Below are positions 35,114-49,100 of a stretch of DNA of 64,000 bases, piece by piece; position 1 is the first letter of the stretch; each line of letters starts with the position of its first letter. Source of the DNA: Lithospermum erythrorhizon (taxonomy: Eukaryota > Streptophyta > Magnoliopsida > Boraginales > Boraginaceae); NCBI GenBank assembly GCA_019722365.1, contig JADFUC010000586.1:868001-932000 (forward strand), read 5' to 3'. Both the position numbers and the translations under genes were made by a program. The notes under the pieces are model-generated. The model made no database searches. It worked only from the letters and a program-made list of their open reading frames with translations, and was not told where the DNA came from.

Positions 35114-35540
35114 TATGAATGTCATGTTGTCTGTAATAGATTATCGAGATATTACTATTTCTCAAGATTGTTCTTCTGATGGAAGTCCATTATCTATACG
35201 TGCTGCTATAACTCTTTCAATTTTATTTCCTCGAGAAAAACTAGATTTCTTATGAGCATTGTTTATTGATATTTCACGTGGTGGCCTTTTGTTCTCCTAA
35301 GTTGGGGGGGGTAGAAAATTGGGGTATTATATGAATGGCTAGTTGTCTGTACTAGATAATCCGGATATTATTCTTCCCAAAGACCTTTATTTTAATGGCA
35401 GTTGATTATCTATACATGCTGCTTTATAACTCATTTGGTTTGTTCACTAGATTTCGTATGGGAATTGTGTAATTTCCTTTTACATGGTGCCTTTTATTCT
35501 TCTACGTTGGGGGAGAAGGAAGGGTGGAATTGTTCTGGGA
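35114..35540 (+). repeat. Two degenerate copies of a ~216-bp unit downstream of the transporter
   Basis: Copy 1 starts at 35114 and copy 2 at 35330. Shared landmarks in order: TATGAATG, GTTGTCTGTA, TAGAT-AT, ATCTATAC-TGCTG, ATAACTC, ACTAGATTTC, and GTGCCTTT/GTGGCCTTTT followed by GTTGGGGG. The unit is probably part of the 3' UTR or its flank and arose by tandem duplication. Confidence 0.7.
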
Positions 35541-38386
35541 CCTTGAGATTCGATAATTTGATTTTCAGTTTACATTTCACCTTGTTTTCTGAATAAATTC
35601 ATTTGTCGATAAACAAATTCTAGACCTGTAGAGTGGCACACTTGTATATTAATAGCTACAAGTATTAGATTTAATCAGAGTAAGGATACTTTACTATTTT
35701 TGTACTTACTTTTACTGTTTATACTACTGCTTACTTTGGCCTGCAGTAGGAATTTGTCAGCTAATTCTTAATTACTACTAGTATTTGTTATTTGCTTATT
35801 TCTGCAAAAGCATATCATACTTTGTGTGTTGCTCTTCCCCTTAAGCTTGCATTGATTTTTCTTGGCATTGCCGACAACTTTAATGAGCTTTCTCCATGTT
35901 TAGTATTTTACTCTTTATTTGACCTATAAACCCATATGGGTAAGATAGTAATAGACACTTGTATGAATTATATGAATCAAATCTAAAATGTGTAAGTAGC
36001 AAGAATGATGGCTATTTTGCTTAAATTTATGCTGGCTTAGGGAACGCTTATGCTCCGTTGGCTTTAAACGTAGGAATCGCTTGTTAAAAGTGGCAGATTG
36101 CAGATATTCACAATAATTCATCTTCAAGAAGGGAATTTACTTTTAGTTTCCTGTGTTATAGTTGAAGGCTTTCTTGTAAAATACCGAGATGAAAATATTA
36201 GGTTCTTGTTTATCCGCTTATACTCTAGATTTCTTAGATCCTTCCTCAGGAATCTAAATTAGGTATTGATATAGCCAGAATCTCTGCTTTAAGAAAACAC
36301 ATTTGTGAAATTTCAATTAGTTTCTGCAGCAAGCTTCTTAGCTCTTCATCCTCCTATTTTAATTGGCCTAAAGTCTGCTGTATCTTATATGATAGAAGCT
36401 GAAAATAGCTAGTGAAGCTTGTTTCTGGAACTAATGAGTAGAAAATGTATTGCTGAAGGTCGTTGAATCATGATTCCTTGTATATATATACATATTAAAA
36501 TTTAAACAGATAGCATGAGTATACCTCTTTTTTTTTTTCTTCTTCTTCTTATTACTTACCTGTTCAAGGCCTTTTAGTTTTTTTGATGTCTGCCTCCGAG
36601 GTATGTTTATGGAATCGGTCCAGGGACAATAGCTTGCACATCACATCAATTAACCTCTACTAGTTGTGGAGTTTGCTGAAATTTTCAATAGTTACCAGTG
36701 CTTACTATTTCTTAGCATGCCTTGTAATGTAGGAGCAAGATTGATAAATCATTGTTATTCTCTCAATTGCCAGGGTACAACAAAGTTGTTCTCCATAAAG
36801 AGTTACTTCCACAAGATTTATGTTCTATATGTATTGTAACATGATCTCTACCTATGAGCTCATTACCTCTTTAAAAGTATATGGTAAATAACATATTCTT
36901 TATGACAAAACATGGCTAGGAAGTCCCCAGTGCCCTCCTTTTTTTCCTTGTCTATGTTTTTCTCAGAAATATGAACAGTACAATATTTCTAAAGGTGTAA
37001 AATCGTCACATTAGCGGTTTTTCGAGGTCCCTATCCTGACATTTTATGGAGGTGTCTTAACTGATCAGGGAATGAGAGTTTTTTTTAAACCACTTTAATA
37101 CGAGATTCCGTCAATTGCCTAATTCGAATCCACAGCATGAAGAGATTAGGGTGTACATTTCTGAACATACTGAATATGCTCAATCCTTTCTTAATTTCTT
37201 TGGTGCGTGGAATTATCTTTACTCTGATGTAGTGCTTAAAATAAAGCTGCCAAAAGCAGAGTATCAACCATTCTTGAAATACCTCTATTGCCAAATAGCT
37301 ACTAATAAACTTCGTTAACATAATAATTTACATGTATAACTTTGATTTCATATTATAATGAAGTATATTAAAAATGTTATTGTTTGATATTTCTTCTAAT
37401 TTTTTTTCCTTGTCATTTTAGCATTTTTTTTTATTTGTCATTCTACATTTTTTATGTATTTTTGTACTTCTTTTTTCTATTATATTCCTAAATATTAAAT
37501 ACATTTGAGTTATTTTTTCTCTTTAATTTGAATATTTTATTAGAATCCGTATAAAGTAAAGATGTATCTCTTATAAATGAGGGTATAAAAGTAAAATAAT
37601 AATATTTTTTAATAGCTGTGCAAAACTCTATGATGACAAGTAAAAAAAATTCGGAAGAAATATATATTTTTCATAAAATATTATTCAAATGCATAAAAAA
37701 AATAATTGAGTTTAAAATTTAAAATTTGCATATTAATTTGTGAAAACAATTGGTGAAATGCTTGTTCTATTACCAGGTTCTTCAATTTGTTAGTAGACAC
37801 AAGAACGAGTTTAAATTAGTAGAGTCATATCAAGGAGTTTGTATTAGTAGAGATATGGCGACAATATACAATTTTCTTCAAATTTAATTTGAAAATGCAA
37901 GTATGCACAATGTTATCTAGTTTAACCGTAAATTAAGTTAAGAGTCTCATTTAGAGTCGATGAATATATATGGATTATAAAATACTCCAATTTGAAGATA
38001 TGAATAGAGTATAACTACTCATCAAATAAATCATGCTTAATATATCAAATTATATAGATAAACAACAATTAGCTTCATTCGTTCATGTTTTATCTTAAAT
38101 AGATATCCATCCAATCCATTATGACCATATCATTGTACATACATAACAACTACCAAAATGCATTTTTACTAGTAACTACCTAGAATATCAAGCATATGCA
38201 TTATCTATCTGAAACAAACATTCATCATCTTTCTCCATTTCTATAATATTCATGATTTTATAATAATAGATATAATTAAGGGGGTTAATATGATTGTGAT
38301 TAACAAGGTTTGTCATATTCTAACTTCACTTGTGAATTGTGATCTTGACCCTAAAGGCTAAACATGAATAACCCTTTAATACTGAG
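35541..38386. other. Intergenic between transporter and NIGT1-type gene
   Basis: No gene is recognised. A MITE lies at about 37385-37665, with TTCTTCTAATTTTTTTTCC near its start and ACAAGTAAAAAAAATTCGGA followed by AGAA near its end. The open frame at 37115-37318 (67 aa) has no family resemblance. Confidence 0.45.
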
Positions 38387-40821
38387 TTAAAACTTGAGAT
38401 TAAACTCCCCCCTTTTACTCTCCTCTCCTTCCTCCCTCAACACCAAAACCTTCATTTCGCCTCCATTTTCGCCACCACTATCCGCCTTCCAACTACTGCT
38501 CTCCGACTTCCCATCTTCGATACTCTCCGATCTGCCACCGTGGCCGAGCCCCCCGGATTCCGGTGATCCATATGCTTGATTAGGCATTGGTCTAAACATG
38601 TGCATTTGGTGATGAATTGAGTGATGTTGTGCCATTGGTTTAGATGTCATAATAGGAGAGGAATAAAATTCTTGATGAGACGCCATTTGGGATGTTGCAC
38701 AATAGTGTGGTGTGGCATGATGTTGAGTAGCACCACCAGAAGAATGTGCACCATAGAGTGGTGTCGCCGCAGTGGCGTATTCTGGTTGAACCCAAATGCC
38801 ACCCAAAACCACTAGTTGTGGTGTTGATGCAGTTGATATAGCTCGTGGGTTTGGACTAATTGGTCTCCTTGTGTGCAATCTATATTTCTGCATGCACCAA
38901 GAAAAGCCAAACAACATGCAATATGTGTCAATAATAGTACATACATATCACAGATTTTTTGTACAATATTTACCCAATTTATTTAATTGATGCTTGTTGC
39001 TTCATATCAACATTTTTACCCATAATTTTATTTTACTTATTATACTAAATTAGATATAACTGAATTTGCCTTTGAAATTATTGTTGTAATGTTATTTTCT
39101 TGTAATCTTTTATGGAGTAGTATAAATATATAGAATAATTGATGGTAAAAATGTAACATGAAAAAAGAATTTGTGAATTAAATAAAATTGAAATACCTTT
39201 TTACATATATTCAATCAAGAAATGGGAAACAACCAGAAAATCAGTGTGAAACTGTGAATGAGAGAGAGAGAGAGAATTTGGTTATACCTGAAGATGGCTT
39301 TTAACTTCATCATTGGTCAAACCGTCAACTTTCATGAGTTCTCGGATTTGTTTTGGAGTGGCTACTGCAATAATTATACATTATCAATGAGATAATATTA
39401 ATCATTAGACTACAATAATTACAAACAAATCACAACAGTCAAATCATTTGTCTGCCAGAATTTCTTTTGACCAAAGACCATCAACATCACCTCACAATTT
39501 TCAAGAAATAAAACAGAGAATTTGTGATTTTTATTATCTACTAAAATATCCAAGATTTAAAAAATTACATTAATGGGCAGTTAGCAAATTACCTTGAGAA
39601 CCTCCAAGCATTTGAAGGGCATTCACAAATCTTCTGTGCAAATCAGGAGACCAACATCTTCTTGCTTTTCTTTGGCTTTGAGTAGCATTTGTAGGTGTAA
39701 TAATATTGTTGCTGCTAATTATGGTTTGAGGCTCTCCTTTACCTTGTTCTGCATGTTGAACACTAGCTATGATATTTTTTTGTTCCATTTCATTATTATC
39801 ATTTGATGAAGCAAGAGCTAGCTCTGGAATTTGTCTTCTCTCTTTATGAAATGGAACAAAAGCTCCTCCTCCATTGTTGTTGCTTCTCAGTTTAGTTTCT
39901 TCTTTTGGAGATGAGGGTTTAGTTGTTAGTGATTGTTGTTGTTTTGTTGCATTTTCATGATCTGTTGCTCCTGTTTGAACCCATAGTTGAGCAGATGTCA
40001 TCCAATTCTCCTTGTTATCAGACATATTCACATTGTTTGTCACCATTTCTGATGAACCTTCAAAGTTCCCATTTTTCAGTGGAATAAATTCTTCAAGAAT
40101 TGGTTTTGCACTTTGATTATTTGTCACAATAGTTGTAGTAGTTCTGAAGGATTGAATCTGTTGCCTGTAGGTTTCTACAGCTGAAAACAAAAATCAAAAC
40201 TTATATTGTTTAAATTCATCATTCAATTCAAAAATAAATTAATGTTACATATATATTAACATGTCTTAATACATTTGAAGAGGTTTTCCTGTGCGGGATA
40301 AGGGGATTCAATTCAAAAATAAGAAAGGAAAAAATGCAATCTTTAATATTTGCATTTAAAGATGTGCAGATAGAAAGCTATGCTCTTGCTTCAATATGTC
40401 AAAAGAAAAAGATTAAAGACAACTAAAGCTTAAGAAAAATTTCAAGAAAGCTAGTTGAATATTCATTTATTGCTTGTTTTCTCAAAGCTTTCATGCATAC
40501 ACGTTGATCTTTTTTATGATTCATAAAATCAAAACTTATAATAAAAGCAATATTTCATAGTTCATATGGTGATAAAGATAATAATATGAAAGTATGGTTA
40601 AAGCTTTTACCATTAGTAAGCAGTTGCATGCAAAGAGGAAGTTCACGTTTGAAAGCATCAATCTTTAGCCTTTCTTCTTCAAGACAAGCAAGAAATTCTT
40701 CAAGCTTTTGTGACTGATGATGATCATAAGTATTGTTGTTCTGTTGTCCAAAGGATTTCAGAAGCATTGAGTAGCTCTTTTGTTTGCAATCAAGACTTAG
40801 CTCTGAGGAAGAAGCCATCAT
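38387..40821 (-). CDS. GARP-type transcription factor of the NIGT1/HRS1-HHO family
   Basis: A nuclear repressor-type factor. Members integrate nitrate and phosphate signals by binding promoters of transport and starvation genes. Exons (minus): 40821-40611, 40180-39593, 39364-39288 and 38887-38387. All junctions are GT-AG and the product is 458 aa. The N-terminus carries ELSLD and the family's conserved helix [18 protein letters not shown] (about 47-64). A low-complexity middle follows. Then comes the GARP Myb-like domain: [18 protein letters not shown] (about 242-259), [19 protein letters not shown] (269-287) and SHLQKYR (289-295). The C-terminal region has GGIWV, His/Met-rich and acidic serine-rich stretches. 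The start is the first Met of MMASSSELS; an in-frame ATG 16 codons upstream adds an unlikely hydrophobic extension. HHO5/HHO6 are the closest Arabidopsis relatives by motif pattern. Confidence 0.93.
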
Positions 40822-43800
40822 TGTAGTTAGCCTATAGATAGTTGACAATAATATTGGGACAAACAACAATGTTCAATTAATCAAATATTTTCTATTGGTA
40901 CTAGTATTCTTCTTGGGGAGAGACAAGAAATAAATGAGTGAAATGTTTGTAAACACAAGGAAGATTTTAGGAGGGCAGAAGTCTTTTAGGTTGGAGTATA
41001 AGAGGGAGGGGGTTGAGATAATGGGAGACGTGCAAAGTACGTAGAATATAATAGAAGATAAAAAGAAATTAGCGAAAAGAGGAAAATGGAAAAAGGGCGT
41101 GTTAGAGTTGGAAGTGCTGTATTGCCAAAGAACGAGAAAGGTGTCAAACGGTACTAAGAATTAAAGTGATTGTCATAGCTGGCCTCAGAAATCTAAGATC
41201 AATGTGTAAAATGGTATCGAGGGAATTGTCAATTCACTTTATCGGTGCGCAGAATGATCCTAAATTAACACATCCTCATAAATGTTAACGGTGTTAAAAA
41301 TTTGGGAGAATCTCGTCAAAAATTGTTAATTCAGATAATATTTTGGGAGAAAAATATAATAAATTTAATAAAATTTAACAAAAGTGAAATTATTGATTTA
41401 AGCCAAATTAGTTTTTCCTTGATTAAGTTTATTTTTTGTCGAATTTATATTTTCTCCCAAAATATTCATTAAATTATATTTTGACTCAAAAATATACCTA
41501 ATTTTTTTTTCATTAACATTTAATGAACCTGGCACTTAATAATTTTCGCAACCCATATCTACTAGTACCATTTCGTCAATTACTTCAAGAATGAGAGTTG
41601 GTTTCTGACATCTGAGGGGTCATGTGATGTGCGTGAGACTGAGCAAGATTTTTGGACCTTTGAGGCTATCTGTGAGTCTGTTTTAGTCTTTGTACCAATT
41701 TCAAATCATCTAAAAATGTAAAACAAAGATGTTGATTCTTCTTCTTCTTTTACTACGTACTTTATTTCTTGTCTTTTTTACAATGTTCTTTACATTTATA
41801 TGTTTAACACAACATTCTTGTCCACTAATATGATTCTTGGACTTCCACAATAAAAGATCATTAGTGGGGATCTTGAAAATGTTGGGATTCTGTACTTCAA
41901 TAATATTTTTGCTACGATATAGTACTCTTTTACGAAAATAATCTAATTTTAAATTTTGATGGTTACCATTTGAAAATTTGGATTTCATATATAGTTTTTC
42001 AAAAAAGATACTCCGTATGTTGTATATAAGTACTACTACATATATTACTTTTGAAGACATGAAAGGATCATGTCGTATATAAGAGATATACAAATACTAG
42101 TATTTTTAATATATTTTATTATTAATATGTTAATTTTGATTCAATTAAATTTATGTATGTCAAATAAAATTATAAAAATTTATTAATTTTGATAACTGAA
42201 ATTAAAACTAGAACATTCCGTGAAGATTATTGTAGTATTTAATGTCCAATGTGATTTAATAATTTTGTTAGTGCATATTGATTGGCTAAGTTTTTCGTTG
42301 AGCTACCATGTATTTTCACAAGGCATGATTCAAGATTGTGATTGTTGAATATCTCCAAGAAGAAGGGAAGGATTTGTGAGCTTGAAGCACCGCTTCCGAA
42401 ATCAAGTTACTCAATCATTATAACATGCCAGAATAAATATTCAAGCATTAATCGTAGGCTCTGAATGGGTCTTTACATCGAAACCTGAATTTGCGAAGTT
42501 TTATTTTGGACCATGGACTTCTAAATGCGAGATAGGCCATTTAATTTCACAGAATCAAGCTTAAGAGTACATAACCCTGTAGATACGATATAAGGATTTA
42601 TTACCATAACTCAATTGTAATAAAACTATGTTATATAAAGCTCCACGAGTGTATGTGTTCGTAGTTACATCAGATTGTTGTTGTTCAAGGACTGCCACCA
42701 ACACCAAAAGTCATTTAATGGGCTCTGAATTATGTAATGTTTGGGTATAGCCGAGGGATTTTACAATCGGCAGAGTCCTAGTTTCTAATATAATATGGAC
42801 GCCATAATCGTGAGTTCTCGATATATGAAATGGAAGTCGTGAGGACCCTGAAGCTAGAGGTAGTATCAAGTTAGAGAGCCTGAGCTCGAATATTGGGGTG
42901 TTAGAGCAGTGATAGTAAGGTCTCGAGGGAGATAAGTCCTTATTTATAAATCTCAACCATATACTAAAGGAATCTTCCATGGCACTTTGCCCTCGTGACG
43001 CCAGCGTAAGAGTTTTCACCTAACCGGGTAACAACTTTCAGGTCGCTAATTTTATTATATTGATTGTGTTTATCAGAATAAACTATTATTCCGAGTGTCA
43101 CTAAGTAGTTGAATAACATCCCTGTATCACAAGCATCGCGGTATACCATCGATCTATATGTATTTGTTGATCATCGCTCGAACAACTCGTTATAATGAAT
43201 CGGCTCTCTAACATCTCGTATAACAGTTTTTGTGGAGCATAATTTGGTTTGATTGATACTCAGGTAGAAGCGCATTTGTCACACTCATTGAGCAACAGTC
43301 ACACTTGGTACAAAGAATGCACCTAAATTGTGCTCAAGATTAGATTACACCACTTATTCAAATTTGTTATCTTGGCATGGATTAGTTATTTGGTACGATC
43401 AATTGGTTAGCTTCCAGCATATAATACTTTCGGTTTCCCTAAAAATCATTATATTTCGATGAATGAATATTTTTTATTTAAAGTTTCAAATAACTTTTAA
43501 TTCCTCCAATCCAAAACAATTGACTTTCATATCGAGGTAAATCTTTAATATTTAATTAATTCACTTATATTATTAAAAAAATTAAAAATTAATATTATGA
43601 AAGTATTTTAAAAGACAAATCCACTCATATAAATTTTATATTTTAAATAACGAATAATTAATAATTGACACAAAAGCTCACTTCAAAAAACAACGTCAAT
43701 ATTTTGATCGATGTAAGAATATGTTATATATTTGTTTGAAAAATATACCAATATGTGTGATTTTCTAACATACTTCATTTTTAACTGATATTCTCATTCA

Positions 43801-44419
43801 AATAAAATTTTGAAATGCCAATTAAGATTATAAAATTTATTAATTCGACAGCTTAAAGTATAAATGACAATATTTTAAATCTGATAACATTAATTATGTA
43901 ATCTAACGAATATCTAACTGTGTCATGGTATGGGGGATGCACTATAATCGTTAGTCTGCCTTTATTAGATAGCACACAAAAAGAACAGGAAGGAAAAAAA
44001 TATTTTGTACCCAACAACTTAGAAAAATTAATTTTTCTATTTTGATCCGATGGTCATGAGTGACTTATCATGTCAAGTTTATGTTAAAAAATGTTGCTAG
44101 CCGACAAGTGGAAAGAATATTTTACAGAATTATACGATTGCTATGGTATTTGGAGGCCGTCCATGAAAATAATTATTTAGCCTTTTATTTTTTTCAAAAA
44201 TTAATGATTCAAATTATTTTTTATGCAACGGCATATACTAACTTCATCCTATCTTAACCATATTTTATTATGCCAGAAAAGGAAAAGATGGACATATTTT
44301 ATCAAGTATCCATCCACCAAGCATCTTTTTTTTTTTTCAAGTTTCAAAAGTTGCATAATTGCTATACATTTTGAAAATGGGAATGGAATATTTATTCTTT
44401 TTCTCATTCTTATTGGTTC
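40822..44419. other. Intergenic upstream of the NIGT1-type gene
   Basis: No gene is recognised. 42300-43340 has a higher GC content than its flanks and an open minus-strand frame at 42711-43019 (102 aa) with no family resemblance. It may be retroelement debris. A MITE-type end (TTCCTCCAATCCAAAACAAT) lies near 43502. Confidence 0.45.
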
Positions 44420-46125
44420 TTGTAATGCAAAGATGAATTTTTATTATTAATGAAAAGGGGTACAAAATTAAAATTCAACAGAGGAGAAATTTTTCAAGGT
44501 ATAGGTTTTATCAAATCGAAGAGATCGACCGCCCAAAACTACGGATCCCTGTCATGCTTGTCGACAATTCGCGAGATGCTCGACTTCGTCAGTCTCGAAG
44601 GAGCTCAAGCGAGTCAGTTTGATTTGGAGCTCGACTTTAGCTCGACTTGACCGGATTTTGACTTGACAGAGCTCTAAATTTTACTCTATGGATACGGTCC
44701 TGGCCTCGATGGACTCAGACCTGGCCTGACTCTGATATTACCCCGAAATTTCCGAGAATGAAGAAGCCGTATTCCCCAGCTTACCGTATTGACTCGAATC
44801 TTGGCCCTGGACTTGGATCTCCTGCTTACGCCGACCGGATGGACTTACCGCAAAGCTTGTCTACAGCCATGGGGTCAGAATTTTCGCGGACTTAAGAGTC
44901 GACATGATATTTGTCTTTGGATGAGATTTGACCTCAGCCTCGTGAGTCGTATTTTTCGAGCGACAGCAAACAAGTCAAGTTTGAAGCAACGTATTTTGCT
45001 CAGACATACGCCTTAAAGCAGCCATTAAGCATAGCGGGCTTAGTGAGATTTATCTCACTGATTTGTCGTGAAACAATGCACGCTTAGTTTGTACTATTAA
45101 CGGCCTCTGCGCCTATCGTCAGAGCGATTTATGACTCATTGATAAGCTTTGAAGCAATGCAATGCTTCTAGTTTGTACTATGTTTAGCCTCTTGCCTTTA
45201 TCATTAGAAATACGAAAGACATGCTGATCGTCCAACCTTGTCACGACACCGATCACTTGCATGTGGGCCTTGTGAAGTACTGCTTCTACTTAGAATCCAA
45301 TTTATGAGACCTAATATTTAGTGTGTTCCTATATCCTGAACTCAATAATCAAACTTGAGATTTTTCAAAGTGCTCATACAAGATTTATTAATAATCAAGT
45401 GGTTATTTAGCTTATTTCAATATTCGGCATTCTTGAGAATCGTGTCGATTCTCTTTAATGATTTTGCTTCTAATCAAGAATTATCGCTTTTGTATAGTAA
45501 CCTTGATTTTAGGTGTTTATTTTTAGCCGCTTCGACAGAAAGTTTTTCAACCACCAAAGTATGCTTTCATGTTCTAAGATTTAACCCATAATCGTATGTC
45601 GCCCTTTCAGATTTTCTCGATGCTTTTTGGCATGAATGTTTTATTTTGAATTTGGGCGGGGGAGGGGTATTTATAGGCTTCGCATTGAATTCTCGCTTTG
45701 ACGGCTGGATGAATTTCGCGTAACACAATATTAACCTGAATTTATCAGCATGCCTGTATTCTTTCTGCGCCAAACACATTTTCATATTGATCCCGCACTT
45801 TGAAGTTCTCTCTTTATTTCAACCTCATAACTTTTAATGTTCATTTTGAACCCAAAACTTTCGTGAGCCTCATTTTGTGGTTTCCATTTTATCTCAATAA
45901 AATTGAGGATTTTTATCTCGAACCCTAAATTTAATGTACATTTAATTCGTGGATATTTTCTCTAAACCTTTTGTTCGTATGAGGATTTTTATATTAAATT
46001 TTAGGGTTCGATCATAACCCTACCACGTGGTATTTTTTAGTGGGCTTGATTCTAATTAATTTTACTAAGTCGTCTCTAATCATTTTAATTATTTCTTAAA
46101 TAAATTTTCACCATTCATGATGGGT
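44420..46125 (+). mobile_element. Long LTR-like sequence, copy A
   Basis: It starts TGTAATGCAAAGATG, followed by GGGGTACAAAATT. The same start and the same order of landmarks occur at 57917-59985: a GACTTGACC/CTCGACTT-rich part, GGTCCTGGCCTCGATGGACT, CACTTGCATGTGGGC-type sequence, TATTTCAATATTCGGC, and the ending TCTAATCATTTTAATTATTT followed by CTTAAATAAATTTTCA. The length (about 1.7 kb) and repetition suggest a long terminal repeat of a gypsy-like or LARD element. No reverse transcriptase is visible next to it, so the class is inferred. Confidence 0.6.
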
Positions 46126-49100
46126 CTCGAACTGAAATAATAGAGTATACATGTTAATATTTAAAATTATTTTTCTTCCAATACGCTTCCCTTTATAACC
46201 CGATATCCAATTTATTGATGTGTTGATCGTTTATTGACGAATTTATTACTCATCTGATTCAAAGTTATCATTGCTCCTCATGTGAGAGGTCCAAAAAGTT
46301 TGTGATTAACCATGTTTTAACTCACGTACTGCATTTAAGGCTAATCATGTCCTCGTCATCATGTATGTCACTGAGGACCTCAAGGATGGTAACTCATTTA
46401 TAGGACTTAACAGAATACCTTTTGATCATGCTCGTCAACTCCTCGAATTTATAGGAATGCTTATTTCGTGATTTGATGTATATTTCGCATGCGATGCATC
46501 CTTAATTAAGCCTTCGGGTCTGTAGGCCGGGATTTAATGAAGACTTAATTACGCTGGATTCGATGCCAACTCGGTGGTCGGGATCCCATTTAATTTATTC
46601 AATTTATTAGAAAATTAAATCTTTTTCGAGTTTAATGTTAACATAATGTAATATATGTTATATCTAATAATTTCCCATTTACTAGTAAATTAGATAATTT
46701 TGGGGTTTAATGTTAACATGATTTATTACATATTGAGACCCATTTACCTTTTGATCCGTAGAGAATCTAATAATGGTGGGAATTAATTTATTTTAGTATC
46801 GACATTTAGTTTATTATGTTACACTCACGAATTCTCAATTTATTAGAGAATTAAATTTTCTAGAGATGTAGTACTTAGATTGCTATTGATCCGAACTTTG
46901 GATTTAATGAAATCAATATTTGTAATTTCCAATATGAATTTATTACATGTCGATATTTTAAGATAATTAACCTAATCCTCGTGATTTAGAATCACTCATC
47001 TTAATTTAATCCTATTTTTTGGAATTTTGACCGTTCATTTTATTAAATCACAAATATTCGATATATTTTTTTCATGTGAAAAGTTTAATCATCCCTACCC
47101 ACATGTATTGGAATTTTCGAACAAGACCTATGTTAGACTAGTTCGTTTTATTTGATCTGCAACAAGTGACCTCGCTTAACTTACAAGATGGGGATAAAGG
47201 TGCTTTCAGTAATCGTTCTGGGCGAGATGTCTATATAAGTAATGGTGTGAAGCCGAAGAGAAGTATTCATCAATTTCACTATAGCGCCAAGCGAACCGAG
47301 GTGTGGTCTCCTCCCCTATTTTTATTTATTTATTTCTTTTGCATCATCACGATTATGTATCAACATTACCGCTTTTTTTATGTTTTGCAAGGCTTTCCAA
47401 GTTTGATAGAGGTATAAAGTTTTGCACCTTTATAAGACACACTCAGAGATTTTGCATAAAGGTAATATCTTTGATTCCTTATCTATTGATTTTATGCTTT
47501 TTATAGACTTTAGCATATTCTTGACGATTATTGATAGTTCTTTCGACTTAGACTATGTTTAGTATAAAAATTAAAACTTTGCAAGTTTCAATCATACATA
47601 TAACATAATAGTCTCCATGAACAAACATAATCAAAATTGAATTTTTAATTGAGATTTGGCTATGATTTGTACTTGCACATGTTTGTTTATGTTCTATTTA
47701 GATGCCTTGAATATTCCCTCGTGGAAATTTCATCATGCTCAATAGTATAACCATTTTTTCGAATTTCACATTTCGTTCGTCGGCAATTTCCAGCCCCGCA
47801 GAAAATGCTTTTTAACTTCTTTTGTTGCAAGTCCGCTTTGATATATATCATTAGAAAGATAACTTAAGAGACGGTTCTTTTGATATATGAAGGGCATCCT
47901 AAATCAATCTAGAACTTGAGTTATGGGCGTTTATAGTTGCTGAATTTGCATTTCATCTTTGTAGCAACTTCATGATTTTATTTCTCCCTACTGACATCTC
48001 GAACGGATGAAATCTCTAATTCTCACGGATTCGTCCGTGAGTCTAGTTTCTGGGTAAATTTTTTTTAGAATTTTCCGGGCACTTGAGGTTGGTCGTCCAA
48101 CTCCATGAGCATGTGTATGCTATGCCCGAGTATGTTTTGCTTTGAATTGTGCATTCACTTAGGATAGGATGGCCTTGAGCATATAGCATGAACCTTTAGG
48201 ACTTTGATGTATCCTTTTTCTTATGCTTTTGATCGAGCCTTGATGAGGGCTTGATTGTTTATTTTGTTTTTCTCCTGCCAGGACTTAGCTAAATGAGAAG
48301 AAGGAACATGTTTCTATACTATCATTATGTTTTGGGTTTGTTCTGAAATGAGTTCGATGTGCATTAGCTATATATATATATATATATATGCTTAGGCATG
48401 GGCCGGGTCTGAAAGGACTCGAGTATTACGGTTTTAGTGTCGGTAGGAAGTCCTCCTTCTATCGACCACGCTTGTTCTCGAATTACTTCTATTTCAAGCT
48501 AATCAATATCTTAGCACATTCCTTTGGCTCATGGGACATTGCGCGTGGGACGCCCCTTCTTGTTCTTCCAACCTCCGCCTGAGTCGGCTTTAACCGCACT
48601 TCTCGCTTTGCTTTGATAGCGCGAAATAACGCATGGTGCTGGAAGATGGACGCCCATTCTTCTACTTTACTCGCTTTACTGTTGATGCTTCCTTTGCTCA
48701 AGGAGAAATTTTTTTGATTATATAATCTTTTGAGTCATGCCATCCTTCCCAAGCTCGTAGTAATTTATCTCATATACTTCTTTGGCGCCTTTGATTTGAT
48801 TTGCTTTTACCTTATATTTTTGGATTTGGATTTGCAAAATTAATACTTTGGCTTTTGTTTTACTTTGTCTAGCAACCACGGTTACCTTGAGACTAGGCCT
48901 CGGAAGACAAAGTGACTACCCTAATACCCTATACTCCGTCAGAGCAGGTTGAGCCAGCCAATAGCCTACAATTCGCTCATCGACCAGAAAAACGCACCGT
49001 CTTCCTGCCTAAGAGAAAGATCATCTCAAAGGATCAAATAGTCTAACACCGCCTAAAGGGTTTTTATTTTTGGGTAGCATGATATCCTTCCGTCACGCAA

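Noticed and set aside
37115..37318. 67-aa open frame
   Set aside because: No family resemblance, no splice partners and no upstream promoter signals; likely chance.
40822..40869. 16-codon upstream extension of the NIGT1-type protein (MLFVPILLSTIYRLTT)
   Set aside because: Hydrophobic and unlike the N-termini of the family; the MMASSSELS start is more plausible for a nuclear factor.
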